Assembly (NCBI RefSeq): GCF_000379785.1
Contig: NZ_KB903667.1
Location: 1-64,000 of the forward strand
Length of the DNA stretch: 64,000 nucleotides
Direction: 5' to 3'
Source: Gallibacterium anatis DSM 16844 = F 149
Lineage (GTDB): Bacteria; Pseudomonadota; Gammaproteobacteria; Enterobacterales; Pasteurellaceae
Shown in pieces: positions 20,319 through 33,218 of this stretch. Below the pieces are notes generated by a model. The model saw only the letters and a list, made by a program, of their open reading frames with translations. It was not told the DNA's origin and made no database searches. Every line of letters starts with the position of its first letter. Position 1 is the stretch's first letter. A program made the translations under genes and the position numbers.

Positions 20319-21140
20319 TCAAACTGCCATACCTACTGTCATATGCAGTCCATAAAAAATGATGCGACCTAACACTTCTCCACCGAACACCAATAATACC
20401 GCGAATAGTAATCCAGCTCTATGATTACTTTTACAAAGTAATAAATTTGCCAACACTAAGCACAATAAACGAATAATATTTAACCAGACATATTCCGGAA
20501 CTAAATTAATCGCCTGTTGAACGGCGCTGTGAATGGAAGCTAAGGTAAAACTTTGGTAGATCACGACCGCAACTGATGCCACCATTGCCAAACCGAATAA
20601 CCACGGCAATAGGCATAATGGACGAATAGGATGTAATAAAGTATATCCCAAAGCAGTTCCCATTAGCACAACGGTTAAATAAAATTGCCAAGAGGTGATG
20701 GCATTGTTCCAAGTTGGAACAGTATCAATATGATAAACATTGTTCATCATATACATAAATACCGCGCCGCTGATCACCATTACAACTAACCATATGCGTG
20801 ATAAGCCACTAGGCATTTTTCCTATAATCGCGATTAACCAATAAAAACCGGCAATAGCAAAAAAGAGTGCACCACTGGCAATTTCATTACTCAGCATTGA
20901 TTCGCCGACACGATTAAGTGAATTAAACGCTCTTATCGGTGTTCCTAAATGCAGTATTGATGCAATAAAACCGATACCTAATAACACCAATGGTAAAAAC
21001 ATTAATTTATAAATTCGGCTCTTTTCGGTTTCCGCCTCTTTTTGCCAAAGGACATAAGCAAACACCCATAATGTTCCGACTGCCGCCTGTGCCAATACAG
21101 TAAAAAAGACCAAAGGCAATTCAAGTAATCCCGCATTCAT
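20319..21140 (-). CDS. dmsC: DMSO reductase membrane anchor subunit
   Basis: Membrane subunit that binds menaquinol and anchors DmsAB. 273 residues with eight hydrophobic helices, close to the E. coli DmsC length. Motif FLPLVLLGIGFIASILHLGTP near 47-67 is typical of the family. The start is 2 nt after the dmsB stop. Confidence 0.93.
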   Translation of the reverse strand: MNAGLLELPLVFFTVLAQAAVGTLWVFAYVLWQKEAETEKSRIYKLMFLPLVLLGIGFIASILHLGTPIRAFNSLNRVGESMLSNEIASGALFFAIAGFYWLIAIIGKMPSGLSRIWLVVMVISGAVFMYMMNNVYHIDTVPTWNNAITSWQFYLTVVLMGTALGYTLLHPIRPLCLLPWLFGLAMVASVAVVIYQSFTLASIHSAVQQAINLVPEYVWLNIIRLLCLVLANLLLCKSNHRAGLLFAVLLVFGGEVLGRIIFYGLHMTVGMAV

Positions 21141-21141
21141 C

Positions 21142-21759
21142 TTACACCTCCCTCGGATTTGCTAAAAAGCCGCTTGTATCGCCACTTGGGCGTGCATTTT
21201 TATTCGGCTTGACCACCAAATTAGGTTTGGTTACTTCTGCCGGCGGTAACGGTGCGATCGAAGCCTGATTACCGTATTTTGCTCTAAGTTCTTCAATTGG
21301 AGCAAAATCTAACGCTCTTAATGGGCAGGCTTCCACACAAATCGGTTTCTGACCTGCTTTAATACGGGAATAACAACCGTCACATTTGGTCATATGTCCC
21401 TTTTTCGCATCATATTGAGGTGCATCATAAGGGCACGCCATATGGCAATAACGGCAGCCGATACACACCTCCTCATTGACAATCACAAAACCATCTTCAT
21501 TTTTGTGCATTGCACCTGTCGGGCACACTTTAGTACAAGCCGGATTTTCACAATGGTTACAGGAAATAGAAAGGTAATAAGCAAATACATCCTGTTCAAA
21601 TGTACCGTCTTCTTTGACTAACCAATTTCCGCCACAATATTCATAAATACGGCGGAAATTAACCTCTGTACCCAAATCTTTATAATCTTTACAGGCTAAT
21701 TCACAAGTTTTGCAGCCTGTGCAACGTTCTGAATCAAAATAGAATCCATATTGTTCCAT
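21142..21759 (-). CDS. dmsB: DMSO reductase iron-sulfur subunit
   Basis: Electron-transfer subunit with four [4Fe-4S] clusters, 205 residues. Cysteine groups: CTGCKTCELACKD (about 14-26), CNHCENPACTKVCP, CIGCRYCHMACP and CDGCYSRIKAGQKPICVEACP-type with the last group completing cluster I. It passes electrons from DmsC to the molybdenum subunit. Eleven nt after dmsA. Confidence 0.96.
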   Translation of the reverse strand: MEQYGFYFDSERCTGCKTCELACKDYKDLGTEVNFRRIYEYCGGNWLVKEDGTFEQDVFAYYLSISCNHCENPACTKVCPTGAMHKNEDGFVIVNEEVCIGCRYCHMACPYDAPQYDAKKGHMTKCDGCYSRIKAGQKPICVEACPLRALDFAPIEELRAKYGNQASIAPLPPAEVTKPNLVVKPNKNARPSGDTSGFLANPREV

Positions 21760-21769
21760 ACTTTACTCC

Positions 21770-24211
21770 TTAAATTTTCTCAACCTGTACTAAGTTAGAA
21801 TGTTGAGGATTTCCCTTAGCTAACGGTGATGGGCGTTGTGTAGTCAGTACGTTGATACAACCGGAATGATCCACTCTGTGATTATCCGGCGCATACCAAG
21901 CACCTTCTCCCAATGCAACGACTCCCGGAATAATTCTCGGAGTAACTTTTGCATTAATCTGAACTTCACCACGATCATTAAAAATACGGATACGATCACC
22001 GTCTTTAATGCCGCGCGCCTGTGCATCAATCGGATTAATCCACATTTCTTGCGGATTGGCTGCTTTTAATACATCAACATTACCGTAAGTTGAGTGAGTA
22101 CGTGCTTTATAGTGGAAACCACTTAATTGCAACGGATATTTTTCCATTAGCGGATCACCATAATGTTCAAAACTGTCTACGTGAATCGGCAACGGATCAA
22201 TCACATCCCCTTCCGCCAATTTCCACGTTTTTGCAATTTCCGCTAAACGGCTGGAGTAAATTTCGATTTTTCCTGATGGAGTTTGTAATGGATTTTTTTC
22301 TGGATCTTCACGGAAATCTTTATAAGCAACAAAGAAACCGTTCGGATCGACTTTTTTGAAGATTCCTTCTCTTCTGAACTGATCAAAGGTCGGCAATTCA
22401 GGCAAATTCGCTCTGGATTGTTCATACAAATGACGCAACCACTGTTCTTGAGTACGGCCTTCCGTGAATTTTTCTTTTACACCTAACTTTTCTGCTAAGC
22501 CGGTCATCATATCGTAGATATTTTTGCATTCAAACGCCGGTTTAACCGCCTGATCGGCGAAAATAACGTATGCCATATTAGATACAAACGCATCCAGACA
22601 AAAATCCATCTGTTCGGATGTTGTGCAGTCCGGCAAAAGAATATCGCTATATTTTGCGGTCGGTGTCATATGATTATCAATGGTTACAATCATTTCGCAT
22701 TTTGACTCATCCTGCAAAATATCGTGGGTACGATTAACTTGAGCGTGCTGATTGATTAAACAGTTACTTGCATAGTTCCAAATAAATTTAATCGGTGCGG
22801 AAAGTTTTTCTACACCACGAATACCATCGGTTGTCGCTGTCATTTCCGGGCCACGCACAATGGCATCAGTCCACAAGAACATTGGAATACTGGCTTGAAC
22901 CGGGTTTGTCAAAGTCGGCATTCTGACAAAAGGAATACTATAAGAACTCTCGCGCGCGCCGGTATTACCGCCATTAATCCCAACATTTCCGGTCAAAATC
23001 GGCAACATTGCGATCGCACGAGAAATAAGCTCACCATTGCTACGACGTTGCGGCCCCCAACCTTGAGAGATGAAAGCCGGTTTCGCACCTGCAATTTCTC
23101 TTGCCAATTTAATAATTCTATCTGCCGGAATACCTGTAATTTTTGATGCCCATTCCGGTGTTTTGGCAATGCCGTCTTTTCCTTGTCCTAAAATATAGGC
23201 TTTATAATGCCCATTTTTCGGTGCAGATGCCGGCAATGTTTTTTCATCATAACCAACACAATATTTATCAAGGAACGGTTGATCCACCAAATCTTCGGTA
23301 ATCATTACATACGCTAAAGCAGAAACTAATGCCGCATCAGTACCGGGACGAATCGGAATCCATTCATCTTCTTTTCCTACGGCGGTATCGTTATAACGTG
23401 GATCGATCACAATCAATTTCGCATTGGATTTTGCTTTTGCACGTTCAATACAATAGGTTAATCCGCCACCACTCATACGGGTTTCAGCCGGATTATTTCC
23501 GAATAAAACGATCAGTTTGGTGTTTTCAATATCCGCCATACCATTACCGGAAGCCCAACCGCCACCGTAAGTGTAATCCAAACCAACCGCAATTTGTGCG
23601 GTACTGTAATCACCGTAATGGTTAAGATAACCGCCAATACAGTTCATTAAACGTGCAATTAAGGTTGAGCCCGGTGGCCAAGATTTGGTAATGGTTCCCC
23701 CTAAAGTTCCGGTACCATAATTCAAATAAATTGACTCATTGCCATATTGTTTAATATTTTTTTGTAATGACTGAGCAATTTCTGTTAAGGCTTCATCCCA
23801 GCTGATACGTTTAAATTTTCCTTCACCACGTTTACCGACACGTTTCATTGGATATTTCAAACGATCCGGATTATACACACGACGACGCATTGAGCGCCCA
23901 CGCAAACAAGCCCTGACTTGATGATCCACATTATAAGTTTCAGTGCCGGTATTGTCGGTTTCAACATAGGTAATTTTGTTATCCTTCACGTGCATTCTTA
24001 ATGCACAACGACTACCACAGTTGACGGTACAAGCACTCCAAACAATCTTTTCATCATTATTTACAGTATCGGTTAATGCTTTTTTCTCATCTGCTGCAAT
24101 CGCTCTAAAAGGAATTGCTAATTCGGAAGAGGCTAAGATCGCCGCTAACTTTGAGGAGGATTTAAGAAAATTCCTTCTATTTACTTTAGGATTAATAATT
24201 GATTTATCCAT
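21770..24211 (-). CDS. dmsA: DMSO reductase catalytic molybdopterin subunit
   Basis: Periplasmic/outer-face molybdoenzyme reducing DMSO or related S/N-oxides as terminal acceptor in anaerobic respiration. 813 residues: twin-arginine signal NRRNFLKSSSKLAAIL near 11-26, an N-terminal cluster motif CTVNCGSRCALR, then the bis-MGD domains; Ser in HYGDYSTAQI is the probable Mo ligand. GGAG five nt before the ATG at 24211 favours it over the GTG at 24217. First gene of dmsABCD-napF, preceded by an FNR-like site. Confidence 0.96.
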   Translation of the reverse strand: MDKSIINPKVNRRNFLKSSSKLAAILASSELAIPFRAIAADEKKALTDTVNNDEKIVWSACTVNCGSRCALRMHVKDNKITYVETDNTGTETYNVDHQVRACLRGRSMRRRVYNPDRLKYPMKRVGKRGEGKFKRISWDEALTEIAQSLQKNIKQYGNESIYLNYGTGTLGGTITKSWPPGSTLIARLMNCIGGYLNHYGDYSTAQIAVGLDYTYGGGWASGNGMADIENTKLIVLFGNNPAETRMSGGGLTYCIERAKAKSNAKLIVIDPRYNDTAVGKEDEWIPIRPGTDAALVSALAYVMITEDLVDQPFLDKYCVGYDEKTLPASAPKNGHYKAYILGQGKDGIAKTPEWASKITGIPADRIIKLAREIAGAKPAFISQGWGPQRRSNGELISRAIAMLPILTGNVGINGGNTGARESSYSIPFVRMPTLTNPVQASIPMFLWTDAIVRGPEMTATTDGIRGVEKLSAPIKFIWNYASNCLINQHAQVNRTHDILQDESKCEMIVTIDNHMTPTAKYSDILLPDCTTSEQMDFCLDAFVSNMAYVIFADQAVKPAFECKNIYDMMTGLAEKLGVKEKFTEGRTQEQWLRHLYEQSRANLPELPTFDQFRREGIFKKVDPNGFFVAYKDFREDPEKNPLQTPSGKIEIYSSRLAEIAKTWKLAEGDVIDPLPIHVDSFEHYGDPLMEKYPLQLSGFHYKARTHSTYGNVDVLKAANPQEMWINPIDAQARGIKDGDRIRIFNDRGEVQINAKVTPRIIPGVVALGEGAWYAPDNHRVDHSGCINVLTTQRPSPLAKGNPQHSNLVQVEKI

Positions 24212-24279
24212 ATTCACTCCATTTTCAAAATATGTTTAAAAAAATAAACTTATTTTTATGTCACCCTTGAGGGGTAGCT

Positions 24280-24339
24280 ATTATATGGAGTGTTTTCTGA
24301 ACCAAGATAAAAAAAGAGAAAAAAGATGATATATATCAA
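24280..24339 (-). promoter_or_regulatory. dms promoter with FNR-like site
   Basis: On the minus strand, TATAAT (24280-24285) is a perfect -10 with no good -35. TTGATATATATCAT (24326-24339) matches the FNR consensus TTGAT N4 ATCAA at 9 of 10 positions and is centred about 60 bp upstream of the expected start, the class I position for FNR. This predicts anaerobic activation of dmsABCD. Confidence 0.75.
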
Positions 24340-24370
24340 CTAATTATAATTAATGAGAATTATTGCCAAC

Positions 24371-24399
24371 AAAAAACCGGCTATATCGCTATAGCCGTT
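24371..24399 (-). terminator. terminator copy 1, downstream of the restriction gene
   Basis: CGGCTATA, loop TCGC, TATAGCCG, with an A-run at 24371-24376 that becomes the U-run on the minus strand. It ends the leftward restriction gene. Bases 24371-24393 are identical to 26646-26668 at the other side of the restriction-modification module; allowing one mismatch the match is 27 bp. Confidence 0.85.
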
Positions 24400-24447
24400 A
24401 AAAAATACTGTTTTTTTATACATACGCGGTAATTGACGCAATATGTT

Positions 24448-25527
24448 TTATTTGGTAGTATTCATCTCCAGAATCAAACTTGATAAAGTTTTTCCATTTA
24501 ATGTGTGGGAATAATATTGTCTACCTATTTGGTCTAAATAAAGAAAAAATTCCTCAATTAAATTATCATTTGATTTACAACAAATATTATATTTAGACCA
24601 ATTTTTTTGATATTTTATTCTTAATTCATCGTTACACGATTTAAGAATACTAACTATATTGGGTAGATTATCTGCTAAAGTTTTAAATACTTTTGGATAA
24701 ACTTGCTCTTTAAAAAAGAACTTTCCTCCAGCGGAGAATATATCTCTAAAGTTAGGGCTATAGTAGTAATATTCAGAGATTATATATGATGTTGCATTGT
24801 TATAATCAGCTCTTACAGTTTCTTGATCGTTTTTTCCATTTACTGTTTTTAACAATTCGTGACTATATAAAATAAATATTTCAGAAATAATATTCCCTTT
24901 TTCTTTATCATTTAAAGAAGAAAATAATATAGGCTGAATTTCATTATCTGGTAAATACCATTGAGATTCTGATGTTCTTTCTCTTAATTTGTTTGAAACA
25001 AATTGATTCTTTTCTTCTTTAGTTAAACTTCTAAGTTCAAAATATTCTTCGTTTGATGTAAAAATATTTTTTTCATTTAATGAGTTCATATTAATAAAAA
25101 AACGTGGACTATGTGTTACTTTTATATCACTTATTGTTTTCCAATATGGTGCATACTTTATTTGAAAACAATTTTTTGAAGTATCCAATGCTCCAAAAAA
25201 TAAATAAATTTCTTCATATTCAATATCACTAATACTTTCAAATATAGAATTACCATTAGTTGTCCAAGTTAACGAATTTCTACTTTTTAATTCAATTCCA
25301 TATTTTTTATTATCTATTTCAATAGATAGATCAGGAAAATGATGTGAAAAATGGGATTCATATTCAAACCGAATATTTTTTATATTATGATGTTTTAATG
25401 TATCTAATACATCACAAACTAATAATTCAAATCCATTTTTCTCTCCTTTACTTTCAGTGAATTTTTTATCTAAATTTAGACGATTTTCTATACTTTGTTT
25501 TAGTAAACACAACAATTCTTCAATCAT
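24448..25527 (-). CDS. putative type II restriction endonuclease
   Basis: 359 residues, very AT-rich codons, back-to-back with a cytosine methyltransferase. I do not recognise a named restriction family. A plausible PD-(D/E)xK nuclease core is visible: FPDLSIEIDNKKYGIELKSR (near 68-87), with Asp70 and Glu83/Lys85 as candidate metal-binding and catalytic residues. The rest is lysine/asparagine-rich with no membrane segment. AAGGA precedes the ATG at 25527; 26 nt separate it from the divergent methyltransferase start. Role as cognate nuclease is inferred from context and the motif. Confidence 0.75.
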   Translation of the reverse strand: MIEELLCLLKQSIENRLNLDKKFTESKGEKNGFELLVCDVLDTLKHHNIKNIRFEYESHFSHHFPDLSIEIDNKKYGIELKSRNSLTWTTNGNSIFESISDIEYEEIYLFFGALDTSKNCFQIKYAPYWKTISDIKVTHSPRFFINMNSLNEKNIFTSNEEYFELRSLTKEEKNQFVSNKLRERTSESQWYLPDNEIQPILFSSLNDKEKGNIISEIFILYSHELLKTVNGKNDQETVRADYNNATSYIISEYYYYSPNFRDIFSAGGKFFFKEQVYPKVFKTLADNLPNIVSILKSCNDELRIKYQKNWSKYNICCKSNDNLIEEFFLYLDQIGRQYYSHTLNGKTLSSLILEMNTTK

Positions 25528-25553
25528 AATTTATCCTTAATAGAGGTTCATAT

Positions 25554-26633
25554 ATGAATACAATCGATACATTAAATACTCCATTTAATACACCTAAAGT
25601 TAGGTATAATGTTATAAGTCTCTTCTCCGGTCTAGGCGGTATGGATCTTGGATTTAAAGGTGATTTTCAATTCTTGGAACATTATTATAGCAAAAATCCA
25701 TTTGATATCCTTTTTGCTAATGACATTTTTAAACAAGCTGCTGAAATTTATGAAAGTAATTTTCATCATAAGGTTAATCAAAAAAGTATTCTAGATTTAG
25801 ATCTAGATAAAGACTTACCTAAAGAAAAAATCGATGTTATTTTAGGAGGATTCCCTTGTCAAAGTTTCAGTTATGCAGGTAAAAGAAAAGGATTAAACGA
25901 TCCTAGAGGACAATTATATAAACAAATGATTAGAGTTATTCAACATTATAAGCCTAAAATTTTCGTTGCAGAAAATGTTGATGGTATTCGTAATGCTAAT
26001 AAGACCCATACTAATCAAAAAATAGAATCTGCTTTAGATATTATTTTAAAAGATTTCCAAAATGTCGGTTATCACACCGAATATCATATTTTAAATGCTG
26101 CAGATTATGGAGTTCCGCAAGTTCGGAAAAGAGTTATCATTATAGGTATTAGAAATGATCTAGGGAACATTAATGATATAGTATATCCACAGCCACAATT
26201 TAGTGAATCTGGAATAGATCTACCTAAATGGATAAGTGCTAAACAAGGGATAGATGATCTTTGGGATCTAATAAATGCATCTATTCCTAATCATACTATC
26301 AGAGATATTTCAAAAGCTAAATTCTATTTAGGAAAAAAAATGCAAGGTAATAATAGAATTATAGCAGATAAACCTTCACCTACAATAAGAGCCGAACATC
26401 ATGGAAATATAGAAGCACATTATCGTACACTTCTTGAAGACGAGAATGATATAAATGGTTGGAGACGTTTAAGTGTTCGAGAATGTGGTAGATTACAATC
26501 CTTTCCTGATAATTTTATCTTTACTGCTAGTGCTTCTTCTGCTTATAAAGCTATAGGTAATGCTGTTCCTCCTGTAATGGCTTGGCATATAGCAAGATCT
26601 GTGTGGCATATGCTAGAAAAAATAAACAAATGA
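25554..26633 (+). CDS. DNA (cytosine-5)-methyltransferase
   Basis: 359 residues with the ordered m5C motifs: I FSGLGGMDLGF (24-34), IV GGFPCQSFSYAGKR with the catalytic Cys near 101, VI ENVDGI, VIII QVRKRVIIIGIR, IX RECGRLQSFPDNF, X YKAIGNAVPPVMA. The target-recognition stretch between VIII and IX is short (about 95 residues), fitting a single-specificity type II enzyme; the target sequence cannot be read off. AGAGG precedes the ATG. AT-rich like its divergent partner and unlike the neighbours, indicating acquisition. Confidence 0.93.
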   Translation: MNTIDTLNTPFNTPKVRYNVISLFSGLGGMDLGFKGDFQFLEHYYSKNPFDILFANDIFKQAAEIYESNFHHKVNQKSILDLDLDKDLPKEKIDVILGGFPCQSFSYAGKRKGLNDPRGQLYKQMIRVIQHYKPKIFVAENVDGIRNANKTHTNQKIESALDIILKDFQNVGYHTEYHILNAADYGVPQVRKRVIIIGIRNDLGNINDIVYPQPQFSESGIDLPKWISAKQGIDDLWDLINASIPNHTIRDISKAKFYLGKKMQGNNRIIADKPSPTIRAEHHGNIEAHYRTLLEDENDINGWRRLSVRECGRLQSFPDNFIFTASASSAYKAIGNAVPPVMAWHIARSVWHMLEKINK

Positions 26634-26644
26634 TTATTTTAAAT

Positions 26645-26679
26645 AAAAAAACCGGCTATATCGCTATAACCGGTTTTTT
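26645..26679. terminator. terminator copy 2, shared by atpC and the methyltransferase gene
   Basis: A-run, CCGG, then TATA-TCGC-TATA and CCGG plus a T-run: the stem AAAAAACCGG/CCGGTTTTTT is bidirectional, with one internal C-A mismatch. It ends the leftward ATP synthase operon and the rightward methyltransferase. Bases 26646-26668 are an exact copy of 24371-24393. Confidence 0.92.
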
Positions 26680-26691
26680 CAATATTAAAAA

Positions 26692-27117
26692 TTAGCGTTT
26701 ATTTTTGACTAATTTTTCTGTGAGTTCATAAGCACGCAATTTCGCAAGTTCTCTGGAAAGTTTAGAAGCCATAAGCTCATAATTACCATCCTTATGCGCA
26801 CTGCGAATATTTTCTTCTGCACGGCGTTTCGCTGCAAGGATACGTTCTTTATCAAGCTCTTCTCCTCGAATCGCAGTGTCCGCCAATACAATCACATTTC
26901 CCGGTTGCACTTCAAGAAAGCCACCGGATACATAAATAACTTCTTCTTTACCTTCTTTCATCACTTTTACGATGCCAGGTTTAATCGAAGTTAATAATGG
27001 AGTATGCCCGGCGAGAATACCTAACTCACCTTCGCTCCCTGTAACCTGAATACTTTCAACAACACCTGAAAATATTTTTTCTTCCGCACTTACAACTGTT
27101 AAGTTAAACGTTGCCAT
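26692..27117 (-). CDS. atpC: ATP synthase epsilon subunit
   Basis: Central-stalk subunit that can inhibit ATP hydrolysis. 141 residues: N-terminal beta-sandwich ([17 protein letters not shown] near 28-44 is diagnostic) and C-terminal helical hairpin rich in Arg/Glu. Last gene of the atp operon, 37 nt after atpD. Confidence 0.96.
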   Translation of the reverse strand: MATFNLTVVSAEEKIFSGVVESIQVTGSEGELGILAGHTPLLTSIKPGIVKVMKEGKEEVIYVSGGFLEVQPGNVIVLADTAIRGEELDKERILAAKRRAEENIRSAHKDGNYELMASKLSRELAKLRAYELTEKLVKNKR

Positions 27118-27154
27118 TAGTTATCTCCTTAGCGATTGTTTGCCTTAGGAGCAA

Positions 27155-28543
<1,389 letters not shown>

Positions 28544-28548
28544 CTACT

Positions 28549-29415
28549 TTAAATTGCAGCCGCACCAGCGACAATTTCATTTAATTCATTTGTGATGCTT
28601 GCTTGACGAGCTTTGTTATAAACAAGTTGTAATTCGTTAATCAAATTACCCGCATTGTCTGTTGCAGCTTTCATTGCAACCATTCTCGCCGCTTGCTCAG
28701 ATGCTAAGTTTTCTACTGCTGCCTGATACACTTGAGATTCGATATAACGAATCAATAAACTATCAAGCAATACTTTCGGATCTGGCTCATAGATATAATC
28801 CCAAATACCTTTTTGTAAACGATCGTTTTCCATTGAAGGTAAAGGCAATAATCTTTCAAGGGTCGGTTTTTGCGACATTGTATTAATAAATTTATTAAAT
28901 ACGAGATAAACCGCATCAACCTCACCGTTTCTATAAGCATCCACCATCGTATTAACAGTACCAATCAACTCTTCCACAGAAGGGGTATCACCAATTCCTG
29001 AAGTTTGAGAAATCACTTTCGCAATTCCCAAAGATTGGAAGAAGTTAATTCCTTTAGCACCGATCAAACTTAGCTGAACACCGACACCCTTATCATTGAA
29101 CGCTTTCATTTCATTCATAGCACGTTTAAACAAATTAATATTTAAACCGCCACATAATCCACGATCCGTTGAAACGATAATGTAACCAACATTCTTAATT
29201 TCTCTTTCAACCAAGAAAGGGTGTTTATATCCAATGCTACCTTTTGATACATGGCTAATTACGTAACGTATTGTGTCAGAATACGGACGTGAAGAAGACA
29301 TGCGTTCTTGCGTTTTACGCATTTTGGAGGCAGCAACCATTTCCATCGCCTTAGTAATTTTCTGTGTACTCTGTACACTGGCGATTTTGGTTCTTATCTC
29401 TTTCGCACCTGCCAT
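28549..29415 (-). CDS. atpG: ATP synthase gamma subunit
   Basis: Rotor shaft of F1, 288 residues. Conserved N-terminal coiled-coil [20 protein letters not shown] and C-terminal [20 protein letters not shown], including the terminal helix that inserts into the alpha3beta3 ring. Between atpA and atpD as in all enterobacterial-type operons. Confidence 0.97.
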   Translation of the reverse strand: MAGAKEIRTKIASVQSTQKITKAMEMVAASKMRKTQERMSSSRPYSDTIRYVISHVSKGSIGYKHPFLVEREIKNVGYIIVSTDRGLCGGLNINLFKRAMNEMKAFNDKGVGVQLSLIGAKGINFFQSLGIAKVISQTSGIGDTPSVEELIGTVNTMVDAYRNGEVDAVYLVFNKFINTMSQKPTLERLLPLPSMENDRLQKGIWDYIYEPDPKVLLDSLLIRYIESQVYQAAVENLASEQAARMVAMKAATDNAGNLINELQLVYNKARQASITNELNEIVAGAAAI

Positions 29416-29442
29416 TTCATCTCTCCGTTACGTCTATGGTAA

Positions 29443-30984
29443 TTACCAAGCACCGTTTTGTTTAAATGAGTCTAAAATTGCCTTTAAGGTATCTTTTACT
29501 GCATCATCATATTTACCGGTTTTGGTCAATTCTTGCATAAATTCTGCATAATTATTTTGTGCATATTCCAATAATGCAGACTCAAATGAACCAATACGGT
29601 CTAACTCAACATCATCCAAATAGCCGAATTCAACAGCAAACAAGACTAAAGATTGTTGTGCCACAGTCATCGGTGAATATTGTTTTTGTTTCAACAATTC
29701 GGTAACTTTCTGTCCGTGAGAAAGTTGTTTACGGGTTGCATCATCCAAGTCGGAAGCAAATTGCGCAAACGCTGCCAATTCACGATATTGAGCCAATGCA
29801 GTACGAATACCGCCTGACAATTTCTTCATTGCTTTAGTTTGAGCAGCACCACCAACACGAGAAACAGAAATCCCCGGGTTAACCGCCGGACGAATACCAG
29901 AGTTAAATAAGTTGGTTTCAAGGAAGATCTGACCATCGGTAATAGAAATTACGTTAGTCGGAACGAATGCTGAAACGTCACCCGCTTGAGTTTCGATAAT
30001 AGGCAATGCAGTTAATGAACCTGTTTTACCTTTAACTTCACCATTAGTGAAACGTTCTACAAATTCGGCATTAACACGAGCCGCACGCTCTAATAAACGA
30101 GAGTGTAGATAGAAAACGTCACCAGGGAAGGCTTCACGTCCAGGTGGACGACGTAATAACAATGAAATTTGACGATATGCTACAGCTTGTTTTGATAAAT
30201 CATCATAAACGATTAACGCATCTTCACCACGGTTACGGAAATATTCACCCATTGCACAACCAGCATATGGTGCAAGATATTGTAAAGCTGCAGATTCTGC
30301 CGCTGAAGCCACCACAACAATAGTGTTATCCAACGCACCATATTCTTCTAATTTACGTACGACGTTGGCAATTGTTGAAGCTTTTTGTCCGATAGCGACA
30401 TAAACACATTTGATGCCTGAATCACGTTGATTGATGATTGCATCAATCGCCAATGCGGTTTTACCGGTTTGACGGTCACCGATAATTAACTCACGTTGAC
30501 CACGACCGATTGGAATCATTGAGTCGACCGCTTTATAACCGGTTTGCACCGGCTGATCAACAGATTGACGATCAATAACGCCCGGCGCAATCACTTCAAC
30601 CGGAGAGAAACCATCGTTTTCAATCTCACCTTTACCATCGATCGGCTGACCTAATGTATTAACCACACGGCCTAATAAACCACGACCGACCGGCACTTCC
30701 AAAATACGACCGGTACATTGTACTTCCATACCTTCAGCCAAGTCGGCATAAGGTCCCATTACTACCGCACCAACTGAATCTCTTTCCAAGTTCAGTGCAA
30801 TAGCATAACGATTATCAGGTAATGCAATCATTTCCCCTTGCATTACTTCTGTTAAACCATGAATGCGGATAATTCCATCACTCACGGAAACGATTGTACC
30901 AGTATTGCGTGCTTCGCTAACGACTTCAAACTGGGCAATACGTTTTTTAATCAGTTCACTAATTTCTGTAGAATTTAGTTGCAT
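29443..30984 (-). CDS. atpA: ATP synthase alpha subunit
   Basis: Non-catalytic nucleotide-binding F1 subunit, 513 residues, the exact length common in gammaproteobacteria. P-loop GDRQTGKTA near 169-177, Arg finger in the [15 protein letters not shown] region, and the membrane-proximal N-terminal helix [16 protein letters not shown]. Confidence 0.97.
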   Translation of the reverse strand: MQLNSTEISELIKKRIAQFEVVSEARNTGTIVSVSDGIIRIHGLTEVMQGEMIALPDNRYAIALNLERDSVGAVVMGPYADLAEGMEVQCTGRILEVPVGRGLLGRVVNTLGQPIDGKGEIENDGFSPVEVIAPGVIDRQSVDQPVQTGYKAVDSMIPIGRGQRELIIGDRQTGKTALAIDAIINQRDSGIKCVYVAIGQKASTIANVVRKLEEYGALDNTIVVVASAAESAALQYLAPYAGCAMGEYFRNRGEDALIVYDDLSKQAVAYRQISLLLRRPPGREAFPGDVFYLHSRLLERAARVNAEFVERFTNGEVKGKTGSLTALPIIETQAGDVSAFVPTNVISITDGQIFLETNLFNSGIRPAVNPGISVSRVGGAAQTKAMKKLSGGIRTALAQYRELAAFAQFASDLDDATRKQLSHGQKVTELLKQKQYSPMTVAQQSLVLFAVEFGYLDDVELDRIGSFESALLEYAQNNYAEFMQELTKTGKYDDAVKDTLKAILDSFKQNGAW

Positions 30985-30996
30985 CTTTTTTTCCTC

Positions 30997-31530
30997 TTAC
31001 AATTGCAACTCATTAGCTAAACGAGCAATTTGACCACGACTACTTCCATCAATGACAAACTCATCGGTACGAATAACTGCTCCCGCAATTAAAGTACTGT
31101 CCACATTGCAATTTAATTTAACTTTACGAGCAAGCCTTTTTTCCATCGCAGCAATAATATTCTTTTGTTGCTTATCACTTAATGGAAAAGCGGAGGTAAC
31201 ATAAACTTCTGTGATTGACTTATAGTCATCCACATACTCTTTAAACTGTACCAACACGGCCGGCAAAACTTGTAGACGTTTATTTTCAGCCATAATACGG
31301 ATAAAGTTTTCACCGTATTTATCCAACTGATCACCGCAAATTTTAATCACTATATCGGCAATTTTGTTTGCTGATAAATCGCTGACTAATAAATTTTGCA
31401 TTCTATCATCAGTAACTACAGCTGCCGCAAAACCTAACATTGTTTGCCACTGAGCTAATTGATCGTGTTCAATCGCAAAATCAAAAGCCGCTTTCGCATA
31501 AGGACGAGCTACTGTAGTAAATTCTGACAT
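30997..31530 (-). CDS. atpH: ATP synthase delta subunit
   Basis: Peripheral-stalk subunit linking b subunits to the top of F1. 177 residues, N-terminal six-helix domain beginning [13 protein letters not shown] and a C-terminal segment with [19 protein letters not shown], both diagnostic. Confidence 0.96.
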   Translation of the reverse strand: MSEFTTVARPYAKAAFDFAIEHDQLAQWQTMLGFAAAVVTDDRMQNLLVSDLSANKIADIVIKICGDQLDKYGENFIRIMAENKRLQVLPAVLVQFKEYVDDYKSITEVYVTSAFPLSDKQQKNIIAAMEKRLARKVKLNCNVDSTLIAGAVIRTDEFVIDGSSRGQIARLANELQL

Positions 31531-31542
31531 AGCTTACCTTCC

Positions 31543-32013
31543 TTATAACTCAGCCACGAGTTTATCGATAATGTCGTTATTAGCGGCTTCATCGACATTG
31601 CGGGCAACAATTTTTTCAGCACCGGCTACCGCTAAAGAAGCCACTTTAGCTCGTAACTCTTCCTGAACACGTTTACGTTCAGCTTCAATTTGAGCATAAC
31701 CTTGTTCCACGATTTTCGCTTTCAAAGTTTCTGCTTCATTTTGAACTTCAGCTAAAATTTCATTACGGCGACGATTCGCAGCATCAATAATAGATTGAGC
31801 CTGTGTCTTTGCCGCATTCACTTCTTTTTCAATCAGTGCCTGTGTATCCGCTTGTTCTTTTTTCGCTACTTCAGCCGCAGCCAACGCATTTGCAATTTGT
31901 GATTGACGCTCTTCGATAGCTTTAATAATCGGTGGCCAAACATATTTCACGCAAAACCATACAAAGATGATAAAAGCTATTGTTTGTCCAATTAATGTTG
32001 CGTTGATATTCAC
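31543..32013 (-). CDS. atpF: ATP synthase b subunit
   Basis: Membrane-anchored stator, 156 residues like E. coli b. One N-terminal membrane helix (about 5-25, [20 protein letters not shown]) followed by a long charged alpha-helical coiled coil that dimerises and reaches to F1. Confidence 0.96.
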   Translation of the reverse strand: MNINATLIGQTIAFIIFVWFCVKYVWPPIIKAIEERQSQIANALAAAEVAKKEQADTQALIEKEVNAAKTQAQSIIDAANRRRNEILAEVQNEAETLKAKIVEQGYAQIEAERKRVQEELRAKVASLAVAGAEKIVARNVDEAANNDIIDKLVAEL

Positions 32014-32071
32014 AACGGACCTCCTATTGAAGTTGGTTGATTTACTCTATTAAAGAGTAACCCGTTATGTA

Positions 32072-33210
<1,139 letters not shown>

Positions 33211-33218
33211 TTAAGATG

